Source of the DNA: Lachnospiraceae bacterium | Lineage (GTDB): Bacteria > Bacillota > Clostridia > Lachnospirales > Lachnospiraceae | Length of the DNA: 28,391 nt | Direction: 5' to 3' | Assembly (NCBI GenBank): GCA_009774215.1 | Contig: VSNH01000031.1 | Coordinates: 1 to 28,391, forward strand | Part shown: in pieces, positions 16,122-22,724 of the stretch | Layout: each line of letters starts with the position of its first letter | Position numbering within the stretch: the stretch's first letter is position 1 | The notes under the pieces: generated by a model | What the model was told of the DNA's origin: nothing | Database searches by the model: none | What the model saw: the letters and a program-made list of their open reading frames with translations, nothing else | Made by a program: the position numbers and the translations under genes

Positions 16122-16487
16122 ATGAAAAAAATTTATAACGTGTCCGATGCGGAGATGGAGGTTATGGAAAAGCTTTGGGATCAGGAAGGCGGTATTAAGC
16201 AATCCCAACTGCTTGCCCTATTTGAAGCGGATGGAAAGGAGTGGAAAAGACAGACTCTCAATACTTTTTTGAGCCGGTTAGAGGGTAAGGGACTGGTGAA
16301 ACGTGAAAACAGAATAGTGGAAGTCGTGTACAGCCGGGAAGAATATAACGACATGCAGATGAAAACAGTGATCGACCAAGTGTACGGGGGGAAGCTGAGT
16401 AATCTGGTAGCGGCGTTCGTAAAGAGGAACTCAATCAGTGAAGGCGAGACGGAGAAGCTGCTTGGATTACTGACGAAAAGAAAGTAA
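16122..16487 (+). CDS. BlaI/MecI-family transcriptional repressor
   Basis: 121 residues, the usual length. The N-terminal winged helix-turn-helix begins ISDAE-like (VSDAEMEVMEKLW) and has the family segment WKRQTLNTFLSRLEGKGLV. The C-terminal helices (about 80-121) form the dimer arm that is cut by a cognate M56 protease in BlaR/MecR systems. It sits directly behind a matching dyad operator and 11 bases before an M56 protease gene, so autoregulation released by proteolysis is likely. The cargo gene is not obvious: no beta-lactamase or penicillin-binding protein gene lies nearby. Confidence 0.92.
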   Translation: MKKIYNVSDAEMEVMEKLWDQEGGIKQSQLLALFEADGKEWKRQTLNTFLSRLEGKGLVKRENRIVEVVYSREEYNDMQMKTVIDQVYGGKLSNLVAAFVKRNSISEGETEKLLGLLTKRK

Positions 16488-16498
16488 AGGAAAGAGTC

Positions 16499-17857
16499 AT
16501 GGAATACCTGCTGGTCATGTCTCTTTCAGGAAGCATGATGACTGGTGTTTATCTGCTGGTAAGAGGTCTGCTAAAGAAAAAGATTTGTGCAAGATTTTAT
16601 GATCTGCTCGCCCGGGTGGCGATTCTGTACTATCTGGTTCCATTACCTTACTTGAAGAAATATTATGCAGCGGCGCTCCGGCATCTCCTGCCGGAGCGAG
16701 CCTTGGAGATTTCGAGGGTGCCGCTGACATGGAGAAATCATATCGTGCACGCCGAAGGGGCGATGCATGTAAATATCTTCGCTATCCTGCAGACAACGGC
16801 GGTCGTTGTGTGGCTGTCGGGCATCTGCATTCTGATGGCAAAGCAGGTGGTAGAGTATATCCGGCTTGTAAGGCTGGCAGCCGGATACGCGGAGCGGGTA
16901 ATGACGCCGGAGCAGAGAGCGTTTCTCGACGGACTGAAAGAACAATATGGAATCCGGTGCCGCGTGTTTCTCTACGAGGCGACGGACAAGGGATATACCA
17001 TGACTTTCGGATTCTTCTGTCCCGTGATTGTCTGTGGGAGAGAAATAGCAAGCCGGGAGGCGGAACTGCTTGTACGGCATGAGCTGGTACATATCAGACG
17101 CAGGGATGCGTTTTGGAAAATGCTCATGCAGTTGGCGGCGATGCTGCACTGGTGGAATCCGTTGGTATGGAAGCTGCGCCGCGATTTTGAACAGGTCTGC
17201 GAGTGTTCCTGTGATGAGACCGTGATGCAGAACACAACGGACGAGGAGGTGGAGGAGTATCTGCGCTTAATGATTGAGGAGGCGCGGGAGAAGAAAGACG
17301 AAGATGTCTCCCTGCGGTGGAATGCCGGTTTCGGAGACAACGCACAAAAGATAAAGGAAAGGATGGAAAATTTAATGAACAAGAAAAAGTGGAACCGTAC
17401 TGCGGCAGTGACATTAGTGGCGGTATTGGCTTTTGCAAACTCTATGACGGTGTTTGCGTATCGGGATTCGTTTCACGAGGAAGCGTCAACCGATGTTTCG
17501 CAAGAGATGATAGAGGAAACGCTGCAAAGCGATACATTTCTATTTGTTCCAGAAGGAGCGGTAGGAGAAGCATTGCAGGAATTTGAACAATTGGATGAGT
17601 CAGATGCCATTATAGATATATTGTATGATAACCAGTTTATCGACGAAGAGGGAAATGTCTATCCGATTGCGGAGGATGAGGGAGTTGAACCGTATTGTGA
17701 TCATACTTTTGTTTCAGGCAGGGGTGAATATCATATAAAGCTGTCGGGTGGTAGCTGTAAAGTGAATGTTTTTCAGGCGCAGAGATGCAGTAAATGTGGC
17801 TATGTTATACAGGGTGACTTGATCAGCACGACTACTTATACGACTTGTCCGCATTGA
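16499..17857 (+). CDS. M56 (BlaR1-like) membrane metalloprotease with a non-PBP sensor end
   Basis: 452 residues. Several membrane helices lie in the first 120 residues. The zinc motif HELVH is at 194-198, with a downstream CDE segment in ECSCDETVM supplying the usual acidic ligand region. Another membrane helix lies near 299-321 (AAVTLVAVLAFANSM). BlaR1 carries a penicillin-binding domain after this last helix. Here the outside part is only about 130 residues: an acidic stretch and a cysteine-bearing end (EPYCDH, RCSKCGY, TTCPH) that looks like a small zinc-ribbon-type fold. The stimulus is therefore unlikely to be a beta-lactam. ATG follows AAGGAAAG. The stop codon is inside the first unit of a tandem repeat. 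Confidence 0.88.
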   Translation: MEYLLVMSLSGSMMTGVYLLVRGLLKKKICARFYDLLARVAILYYLVPLPYLKKYYAAALRHLLPERALEISRVPLTWRNHIVHAEGAMHVNIFAILQTTAVVVWLSGICILMAKQVVEYIRLVRLAAGYAERVMTPEQRAFLDGLKEQYGIRCRVFLYEATDKGYTMTFGFFCPVIVCGREIASREAELLVRHELVHIRRRDAFWKMLMQLAAMLHWWNPLVWKLRRDFEQVCECSCDETVMQNTTDEEVEEYLRLMIEEAREKKDEDVSLRWNAGFGDNAQKIKERMENLMNKKKWNRTAAVTLVAVLAFANSMTVFAYRDSFHEEASTDVSQEMIEETLQSDTFLFVPEGAVGEALQEFEQLDESDAIIDILYDNQFIDEEGNVYPIAEDEGVEPYCDHTFVSGRGEYHIKLSGGSCKVNVFQAQRCSKCGYVIQGDLISTTTYTTCPH

Positions 17858-18217
17858 CGGTGCCATTTTCAGGATAGCTGACATGCGATGATGATTACTA
17901 CAAATGGGAGGCTCACATTGGCAGTACCGTTTTCAGGATGGCTGTCATGCGATGACGAACGTTACATATGTGATCTGCTCATATTGACAGTTTACTTTCA
18001 GGGCAGTTTTCATGCGACGATGATTACTACATATGGGGAGGCCCACATTGGCAGAACCATTTTCAGGATGACTGTCATGCAATGACGAATGTTGCCTATG
18101 CAGTCTGCCCGCATTGACGGTGTCATTTTCAGGATAGCTGACATGCGATGATGATTACTACAAATGGGAGGTCCACATTGGCAGTACCATTTTCAGGATG
18201 GCTGTCATGCGATGGCA
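17852..18217 (+). repeat. 130-bp higher-order tandem repeat (alternating 64 + 66-bp units)
   Basis: Six units start with [C/T]ATTG at 17852, 17916, 17982, 18046, 18112 and 18176. Odd units are 64 bp and even units 66 bp, so the true period is 130 bp and about 2.8 copies are present. Odd units share TTCAGGATAGCTGACATG-like and GATGATTACTACA blocks; even units share GGCAG, TTCAGGATGGCTGTCATG and ATGACGAA blocks. Units 1 and 5 differ at only a few bases. The first unit contains the M56 stop codon (CATTGA), and unit 5 is preceded by a copy of the gene's last bases (TCCGCATTGACGG versus CCCGCATTGACGG). No reading frame is preserved between units. Confidence 0.9.
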
Positions 18218-18531
18218 ATTACGGGATCTGACGTGTGGCATACGCACATGGACAGAGCCGACGGGATGGCGGCATCCCGACTCGCAAACCGGCGTTTCCG
18301 GGTTTTCTCGGAAGCATCGGACATTTACAAGGTAATGCCGCAGTTAAGAAAGCGGACTTTAAGGTCATGGGTTTTCTTCTGCGAACATTATAGCACTGAG
18401 GTTCAGTGTAAAAGGGGATAGGATACGGGCGGCTGTGCAGATAGCCGCCCGGCCTGTGTTTTTGGGGAGGAAAAACCGGTTGATGATTCGCGCGGTTGCG
18501 AAATGTTTTACCGGGCATTATAATGAAATAA
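18218..18531. other. Gene-free stretch with one terminator-like hairpin
   Basis: I see no supported gene. GGGCGGCT (18427-18434) pairs perfectly with AGCCGCCC (18443-18450); a TGTTTTTGG run begins 7 bases later, so this could terminate transcription arriving from the M56 gene. The rest shows no repeat unit, promoter of quality or conserved protein. Confidence 0.5.
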
Positions 18532-18543
18532 AAGAAGCTATTT

Positions 18544-18675
18544 TTGAGGAGAGGGTGTGACTATGACCGGGAGAAGCAGACCATTTATCCGGAAAATAGT
18601 GACGGAACAAGAACAGAGATTGGCAAGCGGATGAGGAAGGGGCGTTATAGTGAGCGTGTTGCAGAAAAAGCCTGA
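18544..18675 (+). pseudogene. Possible small partner gene (antitoxin-like) upstream of the zeta-toxin remnant
   Basis: An in-frame stretch of about 40 codons (DYDREKQTIYPENSDG, then TEIGKRMRKGRYSERV) ends at 18675, overlapping the toxin remnant by 26 bases. GAGGAGAGGG (18546-18555) looks like a ribosome site, but no ATG or GTG follows it in this frame; the ATG at 18563 is in another frame. The overlap layout fits a toxin-antitoxin operon, and the missing start fits decay. The protein family is not one I can name. Confidence 0.35.
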
Positions 18676-18906
18676 AATTATCGTGTTTGCGGGTCTCAAC
18701 GGTTCGGGAAAGAGTACATTTACCGAATTGTTAAAGCCGCCGATTGACTATTTCAATGCGGACGAAATTAAAAAAACTTGAAGCGCTCTGATCTTGAAAC
18801 GGCGCAGCTTGCGGAAAAGCAGCGTGAAGAACATATAGAGCATATAGAGAAGTTTAAATTGAAGGTTTTGGATGAAGATATAAATAAAGGAAATAACAGG
18901 AAATAG
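18650..18906 (+). pseudogene. Zeta-toxin/AAA-type kinase remnant, frameshifted and internally deleted
   Basis: GTG 18650 follows GAGGAAGGGG and opens PEIIVFAGLNGSGKSTF, an intact Walker A of the zeta-toxin family, then FNADEIKK. The frame stops at TGA 18779. Adding one A to the seven-A run at 18770-18776 restores it to KNLKRSDLETAQLAEKQ and on to a TAG at 18904-18906, so a one-base loss in a homopolymer broke the gene. Even when repaired the product is only about 85 residues, against nearly 200 for the family, and the region after the kinase motif is missing. It cannot be an active toxin. A sequencing error could explain the frameshift but not the deletion. Confidence 0.75.
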
Positions 18907-18908
18907 GC

Positions 18909-18936
18909 TTGCAGTTTTCTGCGGGCCTGTTATAAT
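18909..18936 (+). promoter_or_regulatory. Promoter of the nifS-nifU pair
   Basis: TTGCAG (18909-18914), 16 bases, then TATAAT (18931-18936) with a TGT extension directly before it. A second TATAAT stands at 18943-18948. The leader to ATG 18999 is about 55 bases. No IscR-like site was recognised. Confidence 0.65.
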
Positions 18937-18998
18937 ATCTTATATAATAGTAAACAGATAGGAAATATATGAAAGGAAAGCGTGGAGATAACAGAGAG

Positions 18999-20189
18999 AT
19001 GAATAAGAGAATTTATTTAGATAACGCTGCGACCACCAGAGTGTCCGAGGAGGTATTGCAGGAGATGCTGCCTTATTTCCGGGAATGTTATGCGAACCCT
19101 TCCGCGATTTACGGTTTCGCGGGGGAGGCGAAGAAGGCGGTGGGGATCGCCAGAGAGCGGGCGGCGGATCTGATCGGCGTAAAGCCGAATGAAATCTACT
19201 TTACGGCGGGGGGCAGCGAGTCCGACAATTGGGCAGTCCGCGCCGTGGCGGAGGGGCTTTCCGACAAGGGGAGGCATATCATTACAAGCAAAATCGAGCA
19301 CCACGCGGTACTGCACACCTGTCAGTATCTGGAAAAGCAGGGATATGAGGTGACGTATCTGGATGTGGATGAGGAGGGGAAAATTTCACCGGAAGCCTTG
19401 GAAAAGGCAGTCCGTCCGGACACCGTACTGATTTCCCTGATGGCGGCAAATAACGAGATCGGCACCATAGAGCCGATTGCGCGGATCGGAGAGATTGCCC
19501 ATGAGCGGGGTGTCCTCTTTCACACGGATGCAGTGCAGGCATACGGGCATGTGCCCCTAAACATGGAGAAGATGCACATTGACCTGCTTTCCGCCAGCGG
19601 TCATAAGCTGAACGGACCGAAGGGTGTGGGGATTCTTTACTGCCGGGAAAATGTGCGGCTTCGTCCGCTCATTCACGGCGGCGCGCAGGAGAGGGGCCGC
19701 AGAGCAGGCACCCTGAATGTACCGGGTATTGTGGGCTTTGGGAAGGCGGCGGCTCTGGCGGGAGAAACCATGCAGGAACGGAGCGACAGAGAAGCGGCTT
19801 TGCGGGACTATTTGATTGACAGGGTGCTTGCGGAGATTCCCTATACAAGACTGAACGGTTCGAGACAGGAAAGGCTCTCCAACAACGCCCATTTCTGCTT
19901 CCGTTTCATAGAGGGAGAGTCCTTGCTGATTCTATTAGACCAGCGGGGCATCTGCGGCTCCAGCGGGTCGGCGTGCACCTCGGGGGCGCTGGATCCGTCC
20001 CATGTGCTTCTCGCCATCGGCCTGCCCCATGAGATCGCGCACGGGTCGCTTAGGCTGACGCTCTCTGCGGAGACGACGAAGGAGGAAATCGACGTGACCG
20101 TGGAGGCGCTCAAGGAGATCGTAGGGCGGCTGCGGGACATGTCGCCTTTGTATGAGGACGCGATGAGGAGAGGACAGATTGAAAAATAA
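18999..20189 (+). CDS. nifS: Cysteine desulfurase, NifS/IscS family (PLP enzyme)
   Basis: 396 residues from ATG 18999. The upstream in-frame ATG at 18969 would add ten basic/polar residues ahead of the normal family start (RIYLDNAATT). The PLP-binding lysine is K203 in SASGHKLNGPKG, and the sulfur-carrying cysteine is C326 in SSGSACTSG. HTDAVQ, with the PLP-contacting Asp, is intact. It removes sulfur from cysteine and hands it as persulfide to a scaffold; the NifU-like scaffold gene is next. The last codons and stop form the left arm of a 14-bp perfect hairpin, so the message end is folded. Function is confident; whether it serves general Fe-S assembly or a specialised pathway is not visible. 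Confidence 0.95.
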   Translation: MNKRIYLDNAATTRVSEEVLQEMLPYFRECYANPSAIYGFAGEAKKAVGIARERAADLIGVKPNEIYFTAGGSESDNWAVRAVAEGLSDKGRHIITSKIEHHAVLHTCQYLEKQGYEVTYLDVDEEGKISPEALEKAVRPDTVLISLMAANNEIGTIEPIARIGEIAHERGVLFHTDAVQAYGHVPLNMEKMHIDLLSASGHKLNGPKGVGILYCRENVRLRPLIHGGAQERGRRAGTLNVPGIVGFGKAAALAGETMQERSDREAALRDYLIDRVLAEIPYTRLNGSRQERLSNNAHFCFRFIEGESLLILLDQRGICGSSGSACTSGALDPSHVLLAIGLPHEIAHGSLRLTLSAETTKEEIDVTVEALKEIVGRLRDMSPLYEDAMRRGQIEK

Positions 20190-20283
20190 GTCTGATGACC
20201 TTATTTTTCAATCGTGACTTTGAGAAAGAGCATCTCAAAGTCGGTGATCGCAGATGAGAAACCGCCTACGCGAATTTCTCATC
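20177..20283. repeat. Three consecutive perfect hairpins between nifS and nifU
   Basis: Hairpin 1: GATTGAAAAATAAG (20177-20190) with its exact complement at 20200-20213; it includes the nifS stop codon. Hairpin 2: GACTTTGAG (20216-20224) with CTCAAAGTC (20234-20242). Hairpin 3: GATGAGAAA (20253-20261) with TTTCTCATC (20275-20283). None is followed by a U-tract. They may stabilise or process the nifS-nifU message, or be dispersed palindromes. Confidence 0.75.
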
Positions 20284-20322
20284 GCGTGTCATATCAGTAA
20301 ACTGCTCTGACATGGAGGAAAT

Positions 20323-20751
20323 ATGTACAGCGAAAAAGTGATGGATCATTTTAACAATCCCCGCAACATGGGGGAAATCGAGAATCCCAGCGGCGTCGGT
20401 ACCGTGGGCAACGCCAAGTGCGGCGACATTATGCGCATGTATCTGGATGTGGACGAGGCGGGGGTCATACGCGATGTGAAGTTCAAGACTTTCGGCTGCG
20501 GGGCCGCGGTGGCGACCAGCAGTATGGCAACCGAGCTGGTGAAAGGAAAGACGGTGCAGGAGGCTTTGCAGGTGACGAACAAGGCTGTGATGGAGGCGCT
20601 GGACGGCCTGCCGCCTGTGAAGGTACACTGTTCCCTGCTGGCGGAGGAGGCCATCCATGCGGCGCTCTGGGATTACGCGAAGAAGCGGGGGATTGTAATT
20701 GAGGGGCTGAAGGAGCCGGTGGCGGATATAGATGAGATAGGGGAAGGATAG
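20323..20751 (+). CDS. nifU: Fe-S cluster assembly scaffold, NifU N-terminal/IscU type
   Basis: 142 residues. The three cluster-binding cysteines are present: C33 (NAKCGD), C59 (TFGCGAA) and C103 (KVHCSLLAE). Asp35 follows C33 as in the family. It carries only the scaffold domain; the ferredoxin-like and C-terminal NifU domains of nitrogen fixers are absent, as is usual in Clostridia. The ATG follows GGAGGAA. It receives sulfur from the NifS protein encoded 133 bases upstream. The protein ends in an acidic tail (DIDEIGEG). Confidence 0.93.
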   Translation: MYSEKVMDHFNNPRNMGEIENPSGVGTVGNAKCGDIMRMYLDVDEAGVIRDVKFKTFGCGAAVATSSMATELVKGKTVQEALQVTNKAVMEALDGLPPVKVHCSLLAEEAIHAALWDYAKKRGIVIEGLKEPVADIDEIGEG

Positions 20752-20841
20752 ACCTGTATTTTGGCATTTTGTGTGCATCATGTCGTTGCAATTCACACCA
20801 ATGGATCGTAAATTACTGCGAAATCCGGCGTGGGCGTGAAT

Positions 20842-21027
20842 GGTTTACGGCCCATGAGATCGATTTCTCACGGACCGTAAACCGGCATGAGTGATGAGGT
20901 TAGGGAAACGCTGATTAAGGCGTTTCCCGCACCGGATTTGCGCCGCGAAGCGGCACATTCCTTTGCAAATCCGTGTGCATCCGCCGGAGGCTCTAAGGAA
21001 GTGCTGATTTAATCAGCGCTTCCTTAG
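20842..21027. repeat. Cluster of four palindromes between nifU and the anti-sigma gene
   Basis: GGTTTACGG (20842-20850) with CCGTAAACC (20875-20883), whose loop holds TGAGA/TCTCA. GGGAAACGC (20903-20911) with GCGTTTCCC (20920-20928). CGGATTTGC (20933-20941) with GCAAATCCG (20965-20973), enclosing GCCGC-gaa-GCGGC. CTAAGGAAG (20993-21001) with CTTCCTTAG (21019-21027), enclosing GCTGATT/AATCAGC. The last overlaps the end of the minus-strand gene and could stop both converging transcripts, though U-runs are lacking. The region 20752-20841 holds nothing I recognise. Confidence 0.75.
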
Positions 21028-21641
21028 TTCTCTGTGCCGTCGGTTTTTTCCGCCTCACGCACCGTCGTGACTTTGCGCACACCGGGAAGGGCGGCAATAC
21101 GCTCCCGCACAGCCTTCGTGTCGGCGGTCATGCGGATGCTCACACGGTAGTTGAAGGAATCTGCCAGCGGATTTCCCTCAATGCCGGCGGTCAGTTCCGT
21201 CATTTCCGCGCCGTTTTCGTCAGTAAAGTAAGCGGCCTTAAATTCTTCCCACGCCTCGTCGCCGCTGACATACCGCACGGAGAGAGATTCGCAGGAAGAA
21301 AGCTCGCTGATTTTGGCAAGCTCTTGACCTATGTGGTCAATCTCGGCTTGGGACAGATCGGCATCCATAAAGACGGCAAGCTGCTTCTCCTGATATACAG
21401 TGTAGGCAAGAGATGTGGAGCCGACCGCGAAGATACAGAAAAAGGCGGCGGCAGCAGCAGCGCAGAGCCTGCGGTACCGGGCGGAATGGACGCGGCGGCC
21501 GTTGGAGCGGGCACGCAGCGGGATGAGATGATTGCGGCAGGAATGTTCGCCGCGTGCCGTACAGCTTTCTGCGATCGCGTCCGCCATTCCGGACGGCATG
21601 ATAAGAGCTTCTTTTATCTGCATCATATTTTTTTTGTTCAT
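21024..21641 (-). CDS. Membrane protein with FtsX-like extracellular domain, probable anti-sigma partner
   Basis: 205 residues; AAGGAGG precedes ATG by 7 bases. About 57 cytoplasmic residues with two cysteines (C27, C35) are followed by one membrane helix (about 58-82) and an outside domain (about 86-195). The outside domain matches the extracellular loop of the division protein FtsX: QLAVFMDADLSQAEID, then YVSGDEAWEEFK, NPLADSF and LPGVRKV. It has none of the FtsX permease helices. It lies 41 bases after an ECF sigma gene, the usual place of an anti-sigma factor. A sensing role for the FtsX-like domain is inference. The cytoplasmic part is short and lacks a clear zinc anti-sigma motif. Confidence 0.65.
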   Translation of the reverse strand: MNKKNMMQIKEALIMPSGMADAIAESCTARGEHSCRNHLIPLRARSNGRRVHSARYRRLCAAAAAAFFCIFAVGSTSLAYTVYQEKQLAVFMDADLSQAEIDHIGQELAKISELSSCESLSVRYVSGDEAWEEFKAAYFTDENGAEMTELTAGIEGNPLADSFNYRVSIRMTADTKAVRERIAALPGVRKVTTVREAEKTDGTEN

Positions 21642-21682
21642 AATGTGACCTCCTTGTATTTAGTGATTTTTTGACACTTGTT

Positions 21683-22150
21683 TTATTCTTCCATCTCCAG
21701 CCGCAGCGCTTCTCTTGCCCGCTGCAGCCGTTTTTTGACGGCGCTCTCCGACAAGCCCAGAATTTCTCCGATTTCTTTCACCGAGTAGCCTTCGAAATAA
21801 TACAGCATGAGCACAGTCTTCCATTTGGCGGGCAGGGCATACAGCTCCTGCAGGTGCGGATGTTCCTGGGCGGGAAGGCATTCCCGAAGCGGCTCCAGAT
21901 CCATATAAGTGTGTCGTTTGCGGAAGCGCAGGCAGTCTTTACAGCAGTTTGCGGTGACCCGCAGAAGCCACGCTTTCTCGTGTGCAGAGGACATAAATGC
22001 GGGCGCTTTTTCCAGATAGCGCAGCAGCGTCTCCTGCAAAGCGTCCTGTACGTCATGGGGATTGCCCAGAAGCACATAGGCCGTGCGGTAGAGCATGTCG
22101 CCGTAGGCTTGCAGGATACGTTCGACTTCCGGTTCGTTCTTTTCGCTCAA
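21683..22150 (-). CDS. ECF-type RNA polymerase sigma factor
   Basis: 155 residues from TTG 22150, supported by AAGGGGG 8 bases upstream. Region 2 (about 12-75) has YRTAYVLLGNPHDVQDALQE; region 4 (about 105-150) has the helix-turn-helix segment SVKEIGEILGLSESAVKKRL. Region 3 is absent, as in all ECF factors. It is the first gene of a two-gene minus-strand operon with the membrane protein above. Upstream I see only a weak promoter (TTTACA, 14 bases, TATAAA), so autoregulation is possible but not shown. Confidence 0.93.
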   Translation of the reverse strand: MSEKNEPEVERILQAYGDMLYRTAYVLLGNPHDVQDALQETLLRYLEKAPAFMSSAHEKAWLLRVTANCCKDCLRFRKRHTYMDLEPLRECLPAQEHPHLQELYALPAKWKTVLMLYYFEGYSVKEIGEILGLSESAVKKRLQRAREALRLEMEE

Positions 22151-22225
22151 GACGGATTCCCCCTTTCCATGTTTATTTTATAGAAAATTGCGGCAGTGTA
22201 AACCCCGACGTCGGATTTCTGAGAG

Positions 22226-22340
22226 CTCTCACCCTAACCGCCATGTCACAGCCCTGCTGTGACTCAAATCAATGCGGAGAATGCCCGTATTTTGGGTATT
22301 CTTCTGTGTGAGAGGGAGTTGTAAAGCAACTCTCTCTCAC
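22226..22340 (+). repeat. Structured region with mutually exclusive pairings
   Basis: GTGAGAG (22308-22314) can pair with CTCTCAC upstream (22226-22232) or downstream (22334-22340). The downstream pairing extends into GAGTTG/CAACTC. Between them lie a perfect hairpin GTCACAGC/GCTGTGAC (22245-22263) and a P4-like hairpin GGAGAATGCCC/GGGTATTCTTC (22276-22304, with G-U pairs) that resembles P4 of the dispersed element. No gene lies on this strand until 22725. Confidence 0.55.
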
Positions 22341-22428
22341 GCTATATACGGATGACACGCTAAAAAGGTGACAGCGATTTGCTGTTTCTTTGAAAATGCA
22401 TTATGTATATGAAGCTTCCGGGGATATA

Positions 22429-22437
22429 TGGTATAAT
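22429..22437 (+). promoter_or_regulatory. Extended -10 promoter of the cNMP-domain gene
   Basis: TGG-TATAAT (22429-22437) is a consensus extended -10 without a good -35. Transcription would start about 7 bases later and produce a leader of roughly 280 bases that opens directly with element copy C. Confidence 0.6.
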
Positions 22438-22454
22438 GGGCGTTAGAGTGAGAA

Positions 22455-22567
22455 ACGCGAAACGTGCTTCTAAAGACGTCCCGCCATAGGACAGAGACGC
22501 AAAGTCAGCAAGCTGACTTGGAAGCACTAAGTTTCGCGTAGGAGAATGCCAAAAACAGGCATTCTTC
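22455..22567 (+). repeat. Structured intergenic element, copy C (5' leader)
   Basis: P1 ACGCGAAAC (22455-22463) with GTTTCGCGT (22531-22539); P2 GTGCTTC (22464-22470) with GAAGCAC (22521-22527); two inner hairpins, GTCC/GGAC (22478-22492) and AAGTCAGC/GCTGACTT (22502-22519); P4 GGAGAATGCC (22541-22550) with GGCATTCTTC (22558-22567). CTTCTAA on the left and CACTAAGTTTCGC on the right are shared with copy A. It lies just after the promoter, so it forms the start of the transcript. Confidence 0.75.
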
Positions 22568-22579
22568 GCACGGATTTGA

Positions 22580-22674
22580 GATTCTGCAAAGCGGAATCAT
22601 GGCGGTTAGCGGGAAGAATGAGCTTGCTCGTTCGGTGAGCGGCGGATGGCGATCATGAATTGACGACTCATGAT
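22580..22674 (+). repeat. Further hairpins in the leader of the cNMP-domain gene
   Basis: GATTCTGC/GCGGAATC (22580-22598, one G-U), GAATGAGC/GCTCGTTC (22616-22633, one G-U) and ATCATGA/TCATGAT (22652-22674). These stems continue the chain of folded RNA between element C and the ribosome site. No U-tract follows any of them. Confidence 0.5.
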
Positions 22675-22724
22675 ATGACGACCGTTAGCAGCGCCGCAGT
22701 AGAATAAAAAGGGAGCGGGGAAAA

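Noticed and set aside
17888..18085. 65-codon ORF inside the tandem repeat
   Set aside because: It spans repeat units of different lengths, the units do not keep one frame, and there is no ribosome site.
17852..18217. CRISPR-like array
   Set aside because: The repeats are contiguous 64- and 66-bp units without unique spacers; no cas gene is near.
20842..21027. Palindromes as simple intrinsic terminators
   Set aside because: None is followed by a T-run on either strand, and four in a row is more than termination needs.
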